The position numbers and the translations under genes were made by a program. Under the pieces are notes generated by a model. It searched no databases and was not told the DNA's origin. It was given only the letters and a program-made list of their open reading frames with translations. Of a stretch of 60,898 bases of DNA, positions 1 through 9,703 are shown piece after piece. Position 1 is the first letter of the stretch, and each line of letters starts with the position of its first letter. The DNA is from Lactobacillus huangpiensis (GTDB taxonomy: Bacteria; Bacillota; Bacilli; Lactobacillales; Lactobacillaceae), in assembly GCF_019972815.1 (NCBI RefSeq), contig NZ_BPPA01000004.1, positions 1 through 60,898 on the forward strand, given 5' to 3'.

Positions 1-135
1 TGATTTTAGAGCACCGCGGGCAAGAAGTGTAATTATGCCAATTTTTTCGGTCATTATTTTAGCCAATAAATCAGCTTCATGATACTTTTGTCTTTTAAAA
101 ATTATCCCTTGCACTTCTCTTAATTGACGAGCCAT
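1..135 (-). CDS. recO: DNA repair protein RecO, N-terminal fragment
   Basis: The minus strand from an ATG at 135 reads [20 protein letters not shown] and continues in frame to the window edge, giving 45 residues. This is the typical start of lactobacillal RecO, whose N-terminal OB fold binds DNA and which loads RecA in the RecFOR pathway. The start lies one base beyond the stop of era, so it is the next gene of the same minus-strand operon. The rest of the gene is outside the window. Identification rests on the N-terminus and the era-recO order. Confidence 0.85.
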   Translation of the reverse strand, partial: MARQLREVQGIIFKRQKYHEADLLAKIMTEKIGIITLLARGALKS

Positions 136-136
136 C

Positions 137-1045
137 TCAGGCAAGATCCTTAAGGTTATAACCAATTTGCCTTAAAAATTGAGGATCAGAACGCCAATTA
201 TGCTGGACTTTTACCCAAAGATGCAAGTTAACTTTTTCACCTAATAAATCTTCAATTTGTCGTCTGGAATTGATACCAATTTGCTTAAGCATCTTGCCGC
301 CCTTACCAATGATTATTCCTTTTTGGCCACTTTTTTCTACATAAATAGTGGCCTCTATTTGTAGCTTATTGTTCTCATGCTTGTTCATTTGTTCCACCCA
401 AACTGCAGCAGCATGAGGAACTTCTTCAGCTGTAAACTTTAAAATTTGTTCACGAATCAGTTCTGCAACCATAAAATATTCAGGACGATCTGTTATTTGA
501 TCTGTGCCATAATACTTAGGTCCTTCAGGTAAATATTGATATAAAACCTGAATTAGATCACTAATTCCAACTCCCTGAGTTGCAGATATAGGCAAAAACT
601 CCTTAAAAATATTTAGCTTACGATATTGATCAATTATTGGTAAAAGTTCATTTGGATTAACTTGATCTACTTTATTAATAAGGAGCACAATGGGAACTTT
701 TGACTTTTGCAATATTTCCGCAATATAAGCATCGCCTTTGCCCATTTTTTCCGGTTCTACCATAAACAAAATGAGGTCAACATCGTTCAAGCTAGATAAG
801 CTGGCTTTATCCATGTAATTATCTAAATCAAGGTGTGGCTTAAATATCCCAGGTGTATCAATAAAAATTGCCTGCATTTCATCAGTTGTATAAATTCCAG
901 AAATTTTATTACGCGTAGTTTGTGGCTTACTGGAAGTAATTGCTACTTTTTGCCCTACTAGATAATTCATTAAAGTAGATTTACCAACATTAGGTCTTCC
1001 TAACAAAGCAACAAATCCAGATTTTATTTTCTTGTTTTCAACCAT
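137..1045 (-). CDS. era: GTPase Era
   Basis: Era is an essential GTPase that binds 16S rRNA and helps mature the 30S subunit. The 302-residue protein has the G1 loop GRPNVGKST near residues 16-24, the DTPG G3 motif, NKVD as G4, and a C-terminal KH domain with the GKGG loop (about residues 236-257), ending in the usual [13 protein letters not shown] segment. Length is normal for the family. Its ATG shares one base with the ybeY stop, so the genes are probably translationally coupled, and recO follows after one base. Confidence 0.98.
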   Translation of the reverse strand: MVENKKIKSGFVALLGRPNVGKSTLMNYLVGQKVAITSSKPQTTRNKISGIYTTDEMQAIFIDTPGIFKPHLDLDNYMDKASLSSLNDVDLILFMVEPEKMGKGDAYIAEILQKSKVPIVLLINKVDQVNPNELLPIIDQYRKLNIFKEFLPISATQGVGISDLIQVLYQYLPEGPKYYGTDQITDRPEYFMVAELIREQILKFTAEEVPHAAAVWVEQMNKHENNKLQIEATIYVEKSGQKGIIIGKGGKMLKQIGINSRRQIEDLLGEKVNLHLWVKVQHNWRSDPQFLRQIGYNLKDLA

Positions 1046-1566
1046 TATTTACCTCTGCCTTCATCCAACTGATCTGGATATAATGGCAAACCATAATCTT
1101 CCAACACTTTTCCTTGTATTTTAAACATGGTTTTTGCCTCGTTTTGTTCAATATGATCATATCCGTTAAGATGCAAAAAGCCGTGAACTAAAGTATAACC
1201 GAATTCACGATCCCAACCTGTACCATATTCCTTACTGTGTCGCATAATAACGCTTGGACACATAAATAAATCACCAATATCTTCAATGAATTCAGGCTCA
1301 TCAAACACACTAAAGTCGATTTGATCTCCCCCATCTTCAATAGCAAAAGAAATCACATCAGTTGGTCTGTTTTTACCGCGATATTTTTTATTAATTTCAT
1401 TACTGCGTTTTTCATCAATGAAATTAATACTCATTTCTAAATTGTTCTTTTTATTTATTTCCTTTTTAGCAAGCAAAAGGAGATTGGTAATCCACTTTTG
1501 CCAATCACGTTTTTCATTTTCAAGAAAACCAACTTCATCATTAAAAGTAATATCTATTGAATCCAT
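1045..1566 (-). CDS. ybeY: Endoribonuclease YbeY (rRNA maturation factor)
   Basis: YbeY is a zinc-dependent RNase involved in 16S rRNA 3'-end processing and ribosome quality control. The metal-binding signature [11 protein letters not shown] (H-x3-H-x5-H) is present near residue 130 of 173, and the preceding RPTDVISF segment is also typical. It lies between phoH (5 bases upstream) and era (1-base overlap). In many lactobacilli a diacylglycerol kinase gene sits between ybeY and era; here it is absent and the two genes touch. Confidence 0.97.
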   Translation of the reverse strand: MDSIDITFNDEVGFLENEKRDWQKWITNLLLLAKKEINKKNNLEMSINFIDEKRSNEINKKYRGKNRPTDVISFAIEDGGDQIDFSVFDEPEFIEDIGDLFMCPSVIMRHSKEYGTGWDREFGYTLVHGFLHLNGYDHIEQNEAKTMFKIQGKVLEDYGLPLYPDQLDEGRGK

Positions 1567-1571
1567 TAAAT

Positions 1572-2522
1572 CTATTTTTCTTCCTTTTCGTAGGCATTAA
1601 TAATTTTAGCAACAACCGGATGACGAACAACATCATTAGCTGAAAACCAGATAAATTTAATTTGTTCAATTTTCTTCAAAATACGTTCAGCATCTATTAA
1701 ACCACTGTGTTGTTTACCGGGAAGATCAACCTGCGTCATATCACCATTAACGATCATTTTCGAATTAAAGCCTAACCTGGTTAAAAACATTTTCATCTGC
1801 GCATCAGTAGTATTTTGAGCTTCATCAAGAATAACAAATGCATCATCTAACGTACGTCCACGCATATATGCTAATGGAGCCACTTCAATAACTCCTCGTT
1901 CCATTAAATGATCAGTAGTATTTGTCCCTAAAATAGCATAAAGCGAATCATAAATGGGTCTCAGGTATGGATCAACTTTTTCTTTAAGATCACCAGGTAA
2001 AAATCCCAGTGACTCTCCAGCTTCAACTGCAGGTCTGGTCAAAATAATCCTTGAAACTTCACCCTTTTTAAAAGCTGCAACAGCACAAACCACGGCGATA
2101 AACGTCTTACCGGTACCAGCAGGACCGATTCCAAATACTACATCATTTTTTTCAATGGCTTCGACATATTTTTTCTGTCCCATATTTTTGACTCTAATCG
2201 GCTTGCCTTTAGCATCCCGAATTAAAATCTTTTTATATAGGTCAGGAAAATATTCAGTTGTTCCCTTATCAGCCATTTTCATTGCGCTGACAACGTCAGC
2301 AGGACCAATATTAATATTGGCACTAACAACGCTATCTAAAGCTTTCAGAACAGCTAAAACTTTTTTGATGTCATTGTCATCACCTTGAACAGCTACACTG
2401 TTGCCAGTATCAACTACACTGGCATTATATCCAGTTGATAAAAGACTTAAATTCTTATCATTAATACCAACTAATTTTTGGATGTTCTCAGGATTTTTGG
2501 GGATAAAATTGGTTTGGGCCAA
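1572..2522 (-). CDS. phoH: PhoH-family ATPase
   Basis: This is a PhoH-like P-loop ATPase of about usual length (316 aa), probably linked to RNA metabolism given its constant pairing with ybeY. The Walker A GPAGTGKT is near residues 135-142, Walker B reads VILDEAQNTT, and the RG(R)TLDDAF segment precedes it. The start is a TTG at 2522, supported by an AAAAGGAG Shine-Dalgarno about nine bases upstream. It is separated from ybeY by 5 bases and follows yqeY in the same direction. Confidence 0.95.
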   Translation of the reverse strand: MAQTNFIPKNPENIQKLVGINDKNLSLLSTGYNASVVDTGNSVAVQGDDNDIKKVLAVLKALDSVVSANINIGPADVVSAMKMADKGTTEYFPDLYKKILIRDAKGKPIRVKNMGQKKYVEAIEKNDVVFGIGPAGTGKTFIAVVCAVAAFKKGEVSRIILTRPAVEAGESLGFLPGDLKEKVDPYLRPIYDSLYAILGTNTTDHLMERGVIEVAPLAYMRGRTLDDAFVILDEAQNTTDAQMKMFLTRLGFNSKMIVNGDMTQVDLPGKQHSGLIDAERILKKIEQIKFIWFSANDVVRHPVVAKIINAYEKEEK

Positions 2523-2546
2523 ATAACTCTGCTCCTTTTCTTGTGC

Positions 2547-2990
2547 CTATTTCAACTGTTTGCGCACCGCATTAGAAGCTGCTTTACCATCAGCTTTACC
2601 TTTAATTTTAGGCATTAAAACTTTCATTACTTTACCAAAATCCGATTTACCTTGAGCATTAACTTCGGCAATTGCCGATGAAACGGCTTGATTGAGCTCT
2701 TCTTCCGTCATTTGTTTAGGCAGATAGCTTTCAACAATTGCCAATTCCTGTTTGGTTTCATCCGCCAAGTCTTTACGATCAGCCTTGGTAAATTCATCAA
2801 TTGATTCTTCACGCTGCTTTTTTTCTCGGCTAAGAACCGTCAATTCTTCTTCAGCGGTCAAATCATGACCTGCTTTAATTTTTTCATTCATTAAAGCAGA
2901 CTTGATCATACGAACAGTGTTCAGTCTAACCTTGTCGCGAGCTTTCATCGCTTCTTTCATGTCTGACATTATTTGCTCAGATAAACTCAA
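2547..2990 (-). CDS. yqeY: GatB/YqeY domain protein
   Basis: This is a YqeY-family protein of about 147 aa, related to the tail domain of GatB that recognises tRNA. Its precise cellular role is not settled. The reading frame is open from a GTG at 3011, but the sequence there (AAAGAGGG followed by seven bases) is itself a good Shine-Dalgarno for a TTG at 2990, giving MSLSEQIMSDMKEAMKARDK, which matches the family N-terminus. I therefore place the start at 2990. It lies between rpsU and phoH, and a terminator separates it from rpsU. Confidence 0.9.
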   Translation of the reverse strand: MSLSEQIMSDMKEAMKARDKVRLNTVRMIKSALMNEKIKAGHDLTAEEELTVLSREKKQREESIDEFTKADRKDLADETKQELAIVESYLPKQMTEEELNQAVSSAIAEVNAQGKSDFGKVMKVLMPKIKGKADGKAASNAVRKQLK

Positions 2991-3084
2991 ATGAATTCCC
3001 TCTTTCTTCACAAAATCTAGGTAAATTATAACAAATTTACACCCTAGTTTAAATTAAATAAAACATTAAACTTTAATTATTGTT

Positions 3085-3123
3085 AATAAAAAACGACTTC
3101 TACCTGCTTGATAAAAGTCGTTT
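3085..3123 (-). terminator. Intrinsic terminator after rpsU
   Basis: On the minus strand a 9-bp stem (AAACGACTT pairing with AAGTCGTTT, plus-strand arms 3091-3099 and 3115-3123) is followed by a T-rich run. It begins 6 bases after the rpsU stop and would end rpsU transcripts, leaving the yqeY-phoH-ybeY-era-recO group to read-through or its own promoter. Confidence 0.85.
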
Positions 3124-3128
3124 ATAAA

Positions 3129-3305
3129 TTAATAATGTCTGCGCTTCCGAGCAGCTTCAGATTTAAGCTTCCTACGAACGCTAGGTTTTTCATAAAACTC
3201 GCGCTTGCGGTATTCTTGTAGTGTACCGCTTCTAGAAACGGAACGTTTAAAACGACGAAGAGCATCATCAATAGACTCGTTTTCGTGAACGACTGTCTTT
3301 GCCAT
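3129..3305 (-). CDS. rpsU: 30S ribosomal protein S21
   Basis: S21 is a small, basic 30S subunit protein that takes part in translation initiation. From the ATG at 3305 the 58-residue product [20 protein letters not shown] to the RKRRHY tail matches S21 in full. The open frame extends 14 codons further upstream, but those codons cover the Shine-Dalgarno GAAGGAGGG, so the internal ATG is the real start. The rpsU-yqeY-phoH order is conserved in Firmicutes. Confidence 0.98.
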   Translation of the reverse strand: MAKTVVHENESIDDALRRFKRSVSRSGTLQEYRKREFYEKPSVRRKLKSEAARKRRHY

Positions 3306-3479
3306 ATGTGATCCCTCCTTCCATTTCTTGACGTTACCGTCATACATTTAACTAAATTATATCAAACATCACCGGTGGGTCAATACAAACGTACAATATT
3401 TTTAAAATTTTTCATAGAAAAAACTTAACCTGTTAATGATTTTTGTTAAATTGTATAATTGAAGAAAAAGGAGTAAATA

Positions 3480-4307
3480 ATGGCTGAAGAAACAACAAAA
3501 AAAGAAGTCAACATAATAATAATTTCAGATTCTGCTGGGGATACTGCTTTTAATAATGCTGTTGCCGCAGCTGCCCAGTTTCCTGATGCGCAAATTAATT
3601 ATAGAAGATATCCGTTTATAATTAATAAGGAGAAATTAGAAGAGACCTTTGAAGAAATAGTTCAATATCCAAATTTATTGCTTATTTACAGTCTGGTAAA
3701 AGATGAAATGCAAATACCAGTTATTCGGTTTGTTAGAGAACACCATATTCAAAGTGTTGATATTTTATCTCCTGCTATCGAATCGATTCAAAAATTAACT
3801 GGTTTGAAACCGCAACAAAAAATAGGTGCTCAGCATAAAATGAATCAAAAATACTTTGATCGCATTTCAGCTATGGAGTTTGCGGTTATGTATGATGATG
3901 GCAAAGACCCTAAGGGGTTTTTAGAAGCTGATGTCGTACTTTTGGGAGTATCGCGTACGTCGAAAACTCCCTTATCATTGTTTTTAGCTAATAAAAATCT
4001 CAAGGTTGCAAATCTGCCATTAGTTCCAGATACCCATATCCCGAAAGAAATATATCAAATTGATCCTAAAAAAATTATTGGTTTGACAAATGACCTTTCT
4101 GTGTTAAATGAAATCAGACGTGAAAGAATGATTTCCTATGGTTTAAATCCCGATACCTCCTATTCTAATATCGATGCCATAAAAAAAGAATTGGATTCAG
4201 CACAAAAGCTTTATGATCAGCTTGGTTGCTTTGTAATAAATGTTGCTCACCGTTCGATCGAAGAGACTGCAGCAATTATCATGAACCACTTAGGAGTTCA
4301 AAACTAA
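3480..4307 (+). CDS. ppsR: PEP synthase/PPDK regulatory kinase-phosphorylase (DUF299)
   Basis: The DUF299 family comprises bifunctional serine/threonine kinases and phosphorylases that switch pyruvate-phosphate dikinase or PEP synthase off (ADP-dependent) and on (Pi-dependent). The 275-aa protein carries the family P-loop-like motif GVSRTSKTPLS at residues 156-166 and a family-type N-terminus (IIISDSAGDTA). An AAAGGAG site precedes the ATG by 6-7 bases, and a TATAAT lies at 3454-3459. The target enzyme gene is not in this window, so whether it acts on PPDK or PEP synthase is open. Confidence 0.93.
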   Translation: MAEETTKKEVNIIIISDSAGDTAFNNAVAAAAQFPDAQINYRRYPFIINKEKLEETFEEIVQYPNLLLIYSLVKDEMQIPVIRFVREHHIQSVDILSPAIESIQKLTGLKPQQKIGAQHKMNQKYFDRISAMEFAVMYDDGKDPKGFLEADVVLLGVSRTSKTPLSLFLANKNLKVANLPLVPDTHIPKEIYQIDPKKIIGLTNDLSVLNEIRRERMISYGLNPDTSYSNIDAIKKELDSAQKLYDQLGCFVINVAHRSIEETAAIIMNHLGVQN

Positions 4308-4402
4308 TTTTTTCTTTGTTTGCATTGTTTTCATTATTTAACTTCCATATAATTAATTTAATATTAAAAAATTAAACTATTGAAGCCAACTGAGGAAAAA
4401 TA

Positions 4403-5553
4403 ATGACAAACAAACAAGCTAATAAATCAATCAGAAGAGTGGTTGTTCTCAGACTGATCTTAATCGCTATTTTTGGCGGAATCACAGCATTAGATGGCAT
4501 CATTAGCCCAATCCTAATTGGTAAATTAATGGATAATATCAGTAAAAAAGAATTTTCTACTTCGTTCGTCCTATTAGTAGTATTTTTACTGTGTTTTGTT
4601 TTAGTTAACACTTCTTTTTGGATTTGGCGCCTATTAAGCCTGAATATCAGAAGAATTATTAACAAATGGCTGAGAAGTCAGGCAGTTGCAAACTACAATG
4701 ATCATCCACAACTACAGTCGAGTAAAATTTTAAATTTTATCAATGTCACTATCAAACAATTTGAAAACCAGATCATTGATTCTGTAATTATGCTCATTTA
4801 TTGCATTGAGCAAGCAGTAATAACTTTATTCTTCGTAATTAGGATCAACCCTATTTTAGGCCTTACCTATTTAGCATTAGGTCTTATACCAGCATTAGTT
4901 CTCTTTGTTTTTAAAAAATGGCTAAGTAAATCAACTGACCGTTGGAACAAGTCATACCAGCGTTATTCACTGCACACCACTGAATATTTTAACGGCTTTT
5001 ATACCATCAAAAGATTTGAAAGCTTGTTAATCTTTAAGGATAAACTGAGCAATCTCTTAAATGATGCGGAAAATAAATATTATCAAATGGATGCGGACAA
5101 GGAACATTCACGATTTGTTTCTAACTTGCTCTATTCGTTATCTACCATTCTTTCTTTGGGTTTGGGCGTGTACTTTGTCAGCATTGGTCAATTAACTGCT
5201 GGTGCATTAATGTCCTTTTATTTAGCAGCAGACAGGGTTACAAGTCCCATAATTAGTTCTATTCAATTCACTAACCAGTTACTTTCTAGCCGACCATTAA
5301 TTGATTCATGCAAAAATATTATTTCTAACAAAGAAAAACCAATTAACATATCGTGTCTCAAAAATTTACAGATGATACTGTGCTAGAAATTGATGATGAA
5401 GCATTATCAGGTTTAGATAAAGAAAGCTACAGGCAATTTTTTGACTTGATTCTCAATTTCCCGGGCACAGTGATTGATATTGAACACAATGTTCAGCCCG
5501 CATTTGCTAAAAAATATGATAAAGTAATAGAACTTGATCAGTATGCTTTATGA
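4403..5553 (+). pseudogene. ABC exporter with most of its ATPase domain deleted
   Basis: The first frame (4403-5386) encodes a normal six-helix ABC exporter membrane domain of about 310 aa, followed by a few linker residues and a stop. In a different frame from 5353, the DNA encodes the last third of a nucleotide-binding domain: DDEALSGLDKES (Walker B end and D-loop), then IDIEHN with the H-loop histidine and a normal C-terminus. Walker A, the Q-loop and the LSGGQ signature are missing. The simplest reading is one internal deletion that also shifted frame, leaving a non-functional half transporter. The family, judged from the membrane part, is a peptide/multidrug exporter of unknown substrate. 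Confidence 0.8.
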
Positions 5554-5684
5554 TAAAGAAAAGATTTAAGTTAATTATTTACTAAGTTTAATAATTTTAA
5601 GCTCATCAATTGCAGTAAATTACTATACAAAATAAAATGGAGTAAAGCAGTAATCTGATCTAGCAATAGAAAGCGTGTAGTTTT

Positions 5685-6221
5685 ATGTATGAAAATAAAG
5701 AAAAATTAGATACAGCTATTTTCGCCGGTGGTTGCTTTTGGTGTATGGTAAAACCTTTCGATTCCCTTCCCGGCATTAAAAAAGTAATTTCGGGTTATAC
5801 CGGTGGACATGTGCCAAATCCAACCTATGAAGAAGTGTGTACGGGTGAAACGGGACACACTGAAGCAGTAGAAATCACTTATGATCCTAAAATTTTGCCT
5901 TATGAAAAGTTGCTTGACTATTATTGGCAAGTAACTGATCCCACTGATGCATCAGGACAATTTCAAGATCGTGGCGATAATTATCGCCCCGTAATTTTTT
6001 ATAATTCAGATGCGCAAAAAGAAGCAGCAGAAAAGTCCAGAGCAGATTTGCAAATTAGTGGCAGATTTGATGAGCCAATAGTTACTAAAATTGAACCTGC
6101 GAAGCCATTTTATCCTGCTGAAGATTATCATCAAGATTTTTACAAAAAAAATCCCCTACGTTATAGTATAGAAGAATCTGGTGGCAGAGAAGATTTCATC
6201 AAGAAACATTGGCAAAATTAA
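5685..6221 (+). CDS. msrA: Peptide methionine (S)-S-oxide reductase MsrA
   Basis: MsrA reduces the S epimer of methionine sulfoxide in proteins. The catalytic GCFWC motif is at residues 16-20 (nucleophile Cys17), with the family segments SGYTGG and [13 protein letters not shown] following. Length (178 aa) is normal. The Shine-Dalgarno is weak, so the start could be mis-set by a few codons, but no better candidate is visible. The partner enzyme msrB is encoded about 1 kb away on the opposite strand, with a YitT gene between. Confidence 0.97.
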   Translation: MYENKEKLDTAIFAGGCFWCMVKPFDSLPGIKKVISGYTGGHVPNPTYEEVCTGETGHTEAVEITYDPKILPYEKLLDYYWQVTDPTDASGQFQDRGDNYRPVIFYNSDAQKEAAEKSRADLQISGRFDEPIVTKIEPAKPFYPAEDYHQDFYKKNPLRYSIEESGGREDFIKKHWQN

Positions 6222-6268
6222 TCAAAGATAAATTAAAAACCTCTTTAAATTTCACGTAAATGTGTTAG

Positions 6269-6312
6269 TATACTTAAGAAAAATACTAGTTTTTATATAA
6301 AAACTAGTATTT
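6269..6312 (+). repeat. Perfect 15-bp inverted repeat between msrA and the yitT gene
   Basis: Arms 6281-6295 and 6298-6312 are exact complements (AAATACTAGTTTTTA and its inverse) with a 2-base loop, followed by an AT-rich stretch. It could end msrA transcripts. A TATACT hexamer at 6269-6274 sits just upstream, so the hairpin could alternatively lie in the 5' leader of the yitT-family gene that starts at 6356. Confidence 0.5.
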
Positions 6313-6355
6313 ATTATTTTTAATTAGCATTTTTTCAAAAAGGAATAATTGAATA

Positions 6356-7234
6356 ATGGACCAGCTTGACGCATTTAATCGGCGCTATAATCTACTCTCT
6401 AAAATTTCTGCCTCATTTTTCTATTCTTTAGCCGTAGCTGTGGCTTTAAATTTCTTTTGGACACCAGGACACATGTATTCTTCTGGAATAACTGGTTTTG
6501 CCCAATTAATCAATACTATGAGCGAACGTTATTTACCTGTTACTTTATCAACTTCGGCTTTATATTTTGTTTTGAACTTACCTTTGCTTTTGCTTGCCTG
6601 GATAAAAATTGGACATAAATTTACGTTTTTTACAGTCATTACAGTCATACTCGGATCAATTATGATGCGAGTAGTGCAACCAATTAACATGCACATTGAT
6701 CCACTTGTCTGTGCAATTTTTGGTGGTATGATCAATGGTTTGGGAACAGGCTTTGCACTTAAGAACGGGATATCTACAGGTGGACTTGATATTATAGGCA
6801 TAGTCATTCAGAGAAAAACAGGAACCAGTTACGGTAAAATCAGTATCTTAATTAATTTAATAATTATAGCTGCTGCTGGATTTGCTTTCGGCTGGACGCG
6901 TGCATTATATTCTGCCCTGACAATTTTTATCAACGGACGCGTAATTGATGCCGTTTATACTCAACACCAAAAGCTGCAGGTAACCATCGTTACAGAACAG
7001 CCCCATGCTATTATTGATGGAATTCAGGAAAAAATGCACCGTGGCATCACTATTTTTCATGATGTTGAAGGAGCTTACAGTCATAATGAGAAAAAAGTTT
7101 TGATAACTGTGATTGATCGCTATGATATGTACGATGTCTTACACATCGTGAAAAAAAGTGACCCTTATGCGTTTATGAGTGTAACAGAAGTAGAACGTGT
7201 TTATGGCAGTTTTAAGGAACAAGAAATAGTTTAA
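6356..7234 (+). CDS. YitT family membrane protein (DUF161/DUF2179)
   Basis: This is a 292-aa integral membrane protein with about five or six hydrophobic segments in its first 190 residues (a YitT/DUF161 region containing GGMINGLGTGFALKNGISTGG) and a soluble C-terminal DUF2179 domain of about 90 residues with ITIFHDVEGAYSHNEK. Lactobacilli carry several paralogues. Transport is often assumed but no substrate is established. An AAAGGA site precedes the ATG. It is followed by a terminator shared with msrB. Confidence 0.88.
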   Translation: MDQLDAFNRRYNLLSKISASFFYSLAVAVALNFFWTPGHMYSSGITGFAQLINTMSERYLPVTLSTSALYFVLNLPLLLLAWIKIGHKFTFFTVITVILGSIMMRVVQPINMHIDPLVCAIFGGMINGLGTGFALKNGISTGGLDIIGIVIQRKTGTSYGKISILINLIIIAAAGFAFGWTRALYSALTIFINGRVIDAVYTQHQKLQVTIVTEQPHAIIDGIQEKMHRGITIFHDVEGAYSHNEKKVLITVIDRYDMYDVLHIVKKSDPYAFMSVTEVERVYGSFKEQEIV

Positions 7235-7242
7235 TGGATATT

Positions 7243-7280
7243 AAAAAAGGACATGACTAGGTTTAGCATGTTCTTTTTTA
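7243..7280. terminator. Bidirectional terminator between yitT-family gene and msrB
   Basis: AAAAAAGGACATG (7243-7255) pairs with CATGTTCTTTTTT (7267-7279), allowing one G-T pair. The stem is flanked by A and T runs on both sides, so it serves the converging plus-strand yitT-family gene and minus-strand msrB. Confidence 0.85.
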
Positions 7281-7291
7281 CATAATTTTTA

Positions 7292-7723
7292 TTATTTAAA
7301 GAGCTTTTTATATTCTCCATAGCCTTTTTGCTCTAACTGATCATAAGGTATAAAATCTAAAGCTGACGAATTAATGCAATATCTAAGTCCTCCTTTATCA
7401 GTTGGACCATCATCAAAAACGTGTCCTAAATGAGAGTCACCTTCAGGACTCTTGACCTCTGTTCGTTCCATGTTATGAGATTGATCACGGTGATAAACTA
7501 ACTTTTTTATAGGTCGTGTAAAACTAGGCCAGCCACACCCTGCATCATATTTGTCTTCACTTGAAAAGAGTGGTTCACCTGATACAATATCAATATAAAT
7601 TCCTTTTTGATAAAAATCATCGTATTTTCCTTTGAATGGATAATCAGTTGCAGCTTGTTGAGTCACTTGGTACTGATCTGGAGTTAACTGCTTTAGTCTC
7701 TTATCTTTCTCATTTTGATCCAT
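7292..7723 (-). CDS. msrB: Peptide methionine (R)-S-oxide reductase MsrB
   Basis: MsrB reduces the R epimer of methionine sulfoxide in proteins, complementing MsrA. The catalytic cysteine lies in [11 protein letters not shown] (Cys116), and the GCGWPSF and GHVFDDGP segments are intact. The two zinc-binding CxxC pairs of the metal-containing subclass are absent, so this is the zinc-free form. Length is 143 aa. It has its own transcript opposite the yitT-family gene and ends at a shared terminator. Confidence 0.97.
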   Translation of the reverse strand: MDQNEKDKRLKQLTPDQYQVTQQAATDYPFKGKYDDFYQKGIYIDIVSGEPLFSSEDKYDAGCGWPSFTRPIKKLVYHRDQSHNMERTEVKSPEGDSHLGHVFDDGPTDKGGLRYCINSSALDFIPYDQLEQKGYGEYKKLFK

Positions 7724-7883
7724 ATATCACACACTCCTTACTTTGATATATTCAATATAACAAAAATAAACAAGCATGTACTAATTTTAAACTCAGTAAA
7801 ATAATACTTTTTCTTAATTTTATTTACGTTCAGGCTGGGTTATAATATGGTTTCAAGAAAAATAGGAAGGATCTTATTATGTT

Positions 7884-9068
7884 ATGCCACATTTAGCAAA
7901 AAACTTATCTGCAAAAATAAATTCTAGAATTAGAAACTTGCCTAATTCTGAAATCAGATCTTTTAGTCAAAAAATTTCTCAAATTCCTGGAATAATAAAA
8001 TTAACTATTGGTGAGCCCGATTTAAATACTCCCGAACATATAAAACGAGCGGCAATTAATGATATTAATAGCAATGACTCTCATTATGCTCCAGAAGCTG
8101 GAAAGGAAAAATACTTAAGTTCCGTCAGCAAATATTTAAAAAAGAGTTTGGGTGTAAGCTATGATCCTAAAAGTGAAATTTGTGCTATTGTAGGTGTTTC
8201 AGAAGGACTGAATATTGCCGCCATGTCTTTGCTAAATCCTGGTGAGAAAATCATTGTTCCTACTCCTGTTTGGGAAGTTTATTTTGGTATTATAAAAATG
8301 GCCGGTGGAATACCTATTCAAGTTGATACTTCTGCTGATAATTTTCTTTTAACAGCCAAAAAGCTGACTGAAACGCTTGAAAATGAAGGCAAAGGAGCAA
8401 AGGCCGTTGTAATAACTGACCCCTCTAACCCAACAGGTCGAGTATACTCAGAGCAAAACTTACAAGAGTTGGCAGACGTTATCACTAAATACGATATATT
8501 TGCAGTAAGTGATGAAATTTATGCGGAATTAATTTACGGTGAAAAAAAGCATTACTCTCTTACACAGATTATTCCTGAAAGAACTGTTTTGTTATCGGGG
8601 CTGTCAAAAAGCGTTGCAATGACTGGTTGGAGAATTGGTTATATCGCTGGTCCTGCTGAGTTAATGAAGTCAATGATCAAAATACATTCATTCATGATTT
8701 CTTCTGTAACTGATAATGTTCAAATTGCAGCTTCAGAGGCATTAGAACATGGTGATCAAGACTATATTGAAGCCAGGGAAAAATACCAAAAGCGTTTGTA
8801 TCTTCTTCAGGATGGTCTAAAGAAGAACGGCTATACCATGGCTACACCAGAAGGAGCTTTTTATATTTTTGCTAAAATACCAAGCAAATTCGGCTGCGAT
8901 GATGTCGCATTTGCTGAAGATTTGGCTGAAAAAGCAAAAGTTGGGGTAACACCTGGAAGTTATTTTGGTGCTGGAGGTCATGGATACGTTCGCTTTTCAT
9001 ATGCATCTTCTGAAGAAAAGCTCAAAGAGGCTATTAAGCGCATTACTGATTACACTAATAATAACTAA
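7884..9068 (+). CDS. PLP-dependent class I/II aminotransferase
   Basis: This is a 394-aa fold-type I aminotransferase of the aspartate aminotransferase gamma group. Visible are TIGEPDLNTP near the N-terminus, DPSNPTGRVYS (substrate and PLP contacts), SDEIYAELIYG, and the Schiff-base lysine in SGLSKSVAMTGWRIGY. Lactobacillal relatives are annotated as AraT or PatA-type enzymes acting on aromatic amino acids or on diaminopimelate precursors; sequence alone does not decide. No alternative in-frame start lies between the Shine-Dalgarno and this ATG, leaving an unusually long 13-base spacer, while a 5-codon out-of-frame ORF starts at the better distance. Confidence 0.9.
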   Translation: MPHLAKNLSAKINSRIRNLPNSEIRSFSQKISQIPGIIKLTIGEPDLNTPEHIKRAAINDINSNDSHYAPEAGKEKYLSSVSKYLKKSLGVSYDPKSEICAIVGVSEGLNIAAMSLLNPGEKIIVPTPVWEVYFGIIKMAGGIPIQVDTSADNFLLTAKKLTETLENEGKGAKAVVITDPSNPTGRVYSEQNLQELADVITKYDIFAVSDEIYAELIYGEKKHYSLTQIIPERTVLLSGLSKSVAMTGWRIGYIAGPAELMKSMIKIHSFMISSVTDNVQIAASEALEHGDQDYIEAREKYQKRLYLLQDGLKKNGYTMATPEGAFYIFAKIPSKFGCDDVAFAEDLAEKAKVGVTPGSYFGAGGHGYVRFSYASSEEKLKEAIKRITDYTNNN

Positions 9069-9158
9069 AAAAGCTAATTTCTTGGGGTATTCAACTCTAG
9101 TAGTTTAAAATTTATAGTGTAGTCGTTTATATTTTTAACAAGAGAAAGGGTTAAGATT

Positions 9159-9653
9159 ATGCAAGTAACAATGAAAAGTCAACCTCTGTCAACAAATGGC
9201 GAACCACCAAAAGTGGGAGAAGAATTACCAAGTTTCAAGGTAAAGCAGGCAGACGGTTCTATTGTTTCAATGGAAGAATTAGTTGACAAGCCTACTTTAA
9301 TCAGTGTAGTACCTAATATTAATACCAGCGTCTGCAGTATTTCTACTAAACGTTTTAACGGTGAAGTTGATAAGTTTAACGGTATCAATTTTTATACTAT
9401 TTCTACCAATACTCCAGAAGAGCAGAAAAACTGGTGTGCAGCTGAAGGCGTTTCAAAGATGAAACTCTTGTCTGATGATTCTTTTGATTTTGGTAAAAAC
9501 ATGGGCTTATTTATTGAAGCTAATAACTTAGATTCCAGAAGCGTTTGGATCGTTGATGCAGATAAAAAAGTTTTGTACCAAGAACTTATTCAGGAATTAA
9601 CTAACGAGCCCAATTACGATAAGGCTTTAGATTTTTTACAAAGTTTAAAATAA
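9159..9653 (+). CDS. tpx: Thiol peroxidase Tpx
   Basis: Tpx is an atypical 2-Cys peroxiredoxin that reduces lipid and other hydroperoxides, recycled by thioredoxin. The peroxidatic cysteine is Cys59 in NTSVCSISTKRF and the resolving cysteine is Cys93 in NWCAAEG. Length (164 aa) is normal. It sits close to msrA and msrB, making this an oxidative-damage cluster, though each gene appears to have its own transcript. A strong terminator follows at once. Confidence 0.97.
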   Translation: MQVTMKSQPLSTNGEPPKVGEELPSFKVKQADGSIVSMEELVDKPTLISVVPNINTSVCSISTKRFNGEVDKFNGINFYTISTNTPEEQKNWCAAEGVSKMKLLSDDSFDFGKNMGLFIEANNLDSRSVWIVDADKKVLYQELIQELTNEPNYDKALDFLQSLK

Positions 9654-9660
9654 TCTAGTT

Positions 9661-9700
9661 AAAAGCGGTTAAGGAAATGATTTCCTTAACCGCTTTTTTT
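9661..9700. terminator. Strong intrinsic terminator after tpx
   Basis: A long perfect stem, AAAAGCGGTTAAGGAAA with its complement, has a 3-base loop and ends in a T run. The matching A run on the other side lets it also serve the converging Nudix gene. Confidence 0.93.
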
Positions 9701-9703
9701 ACT

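Noticed and set aside
1954..2388. Plus-strand ORF of 144 codons opposite phoH
   Set aside because: It is a shadow of phoH: no Shine-Dalgarno, a composition fitting reverse translation of a conserved gene, and no family match.
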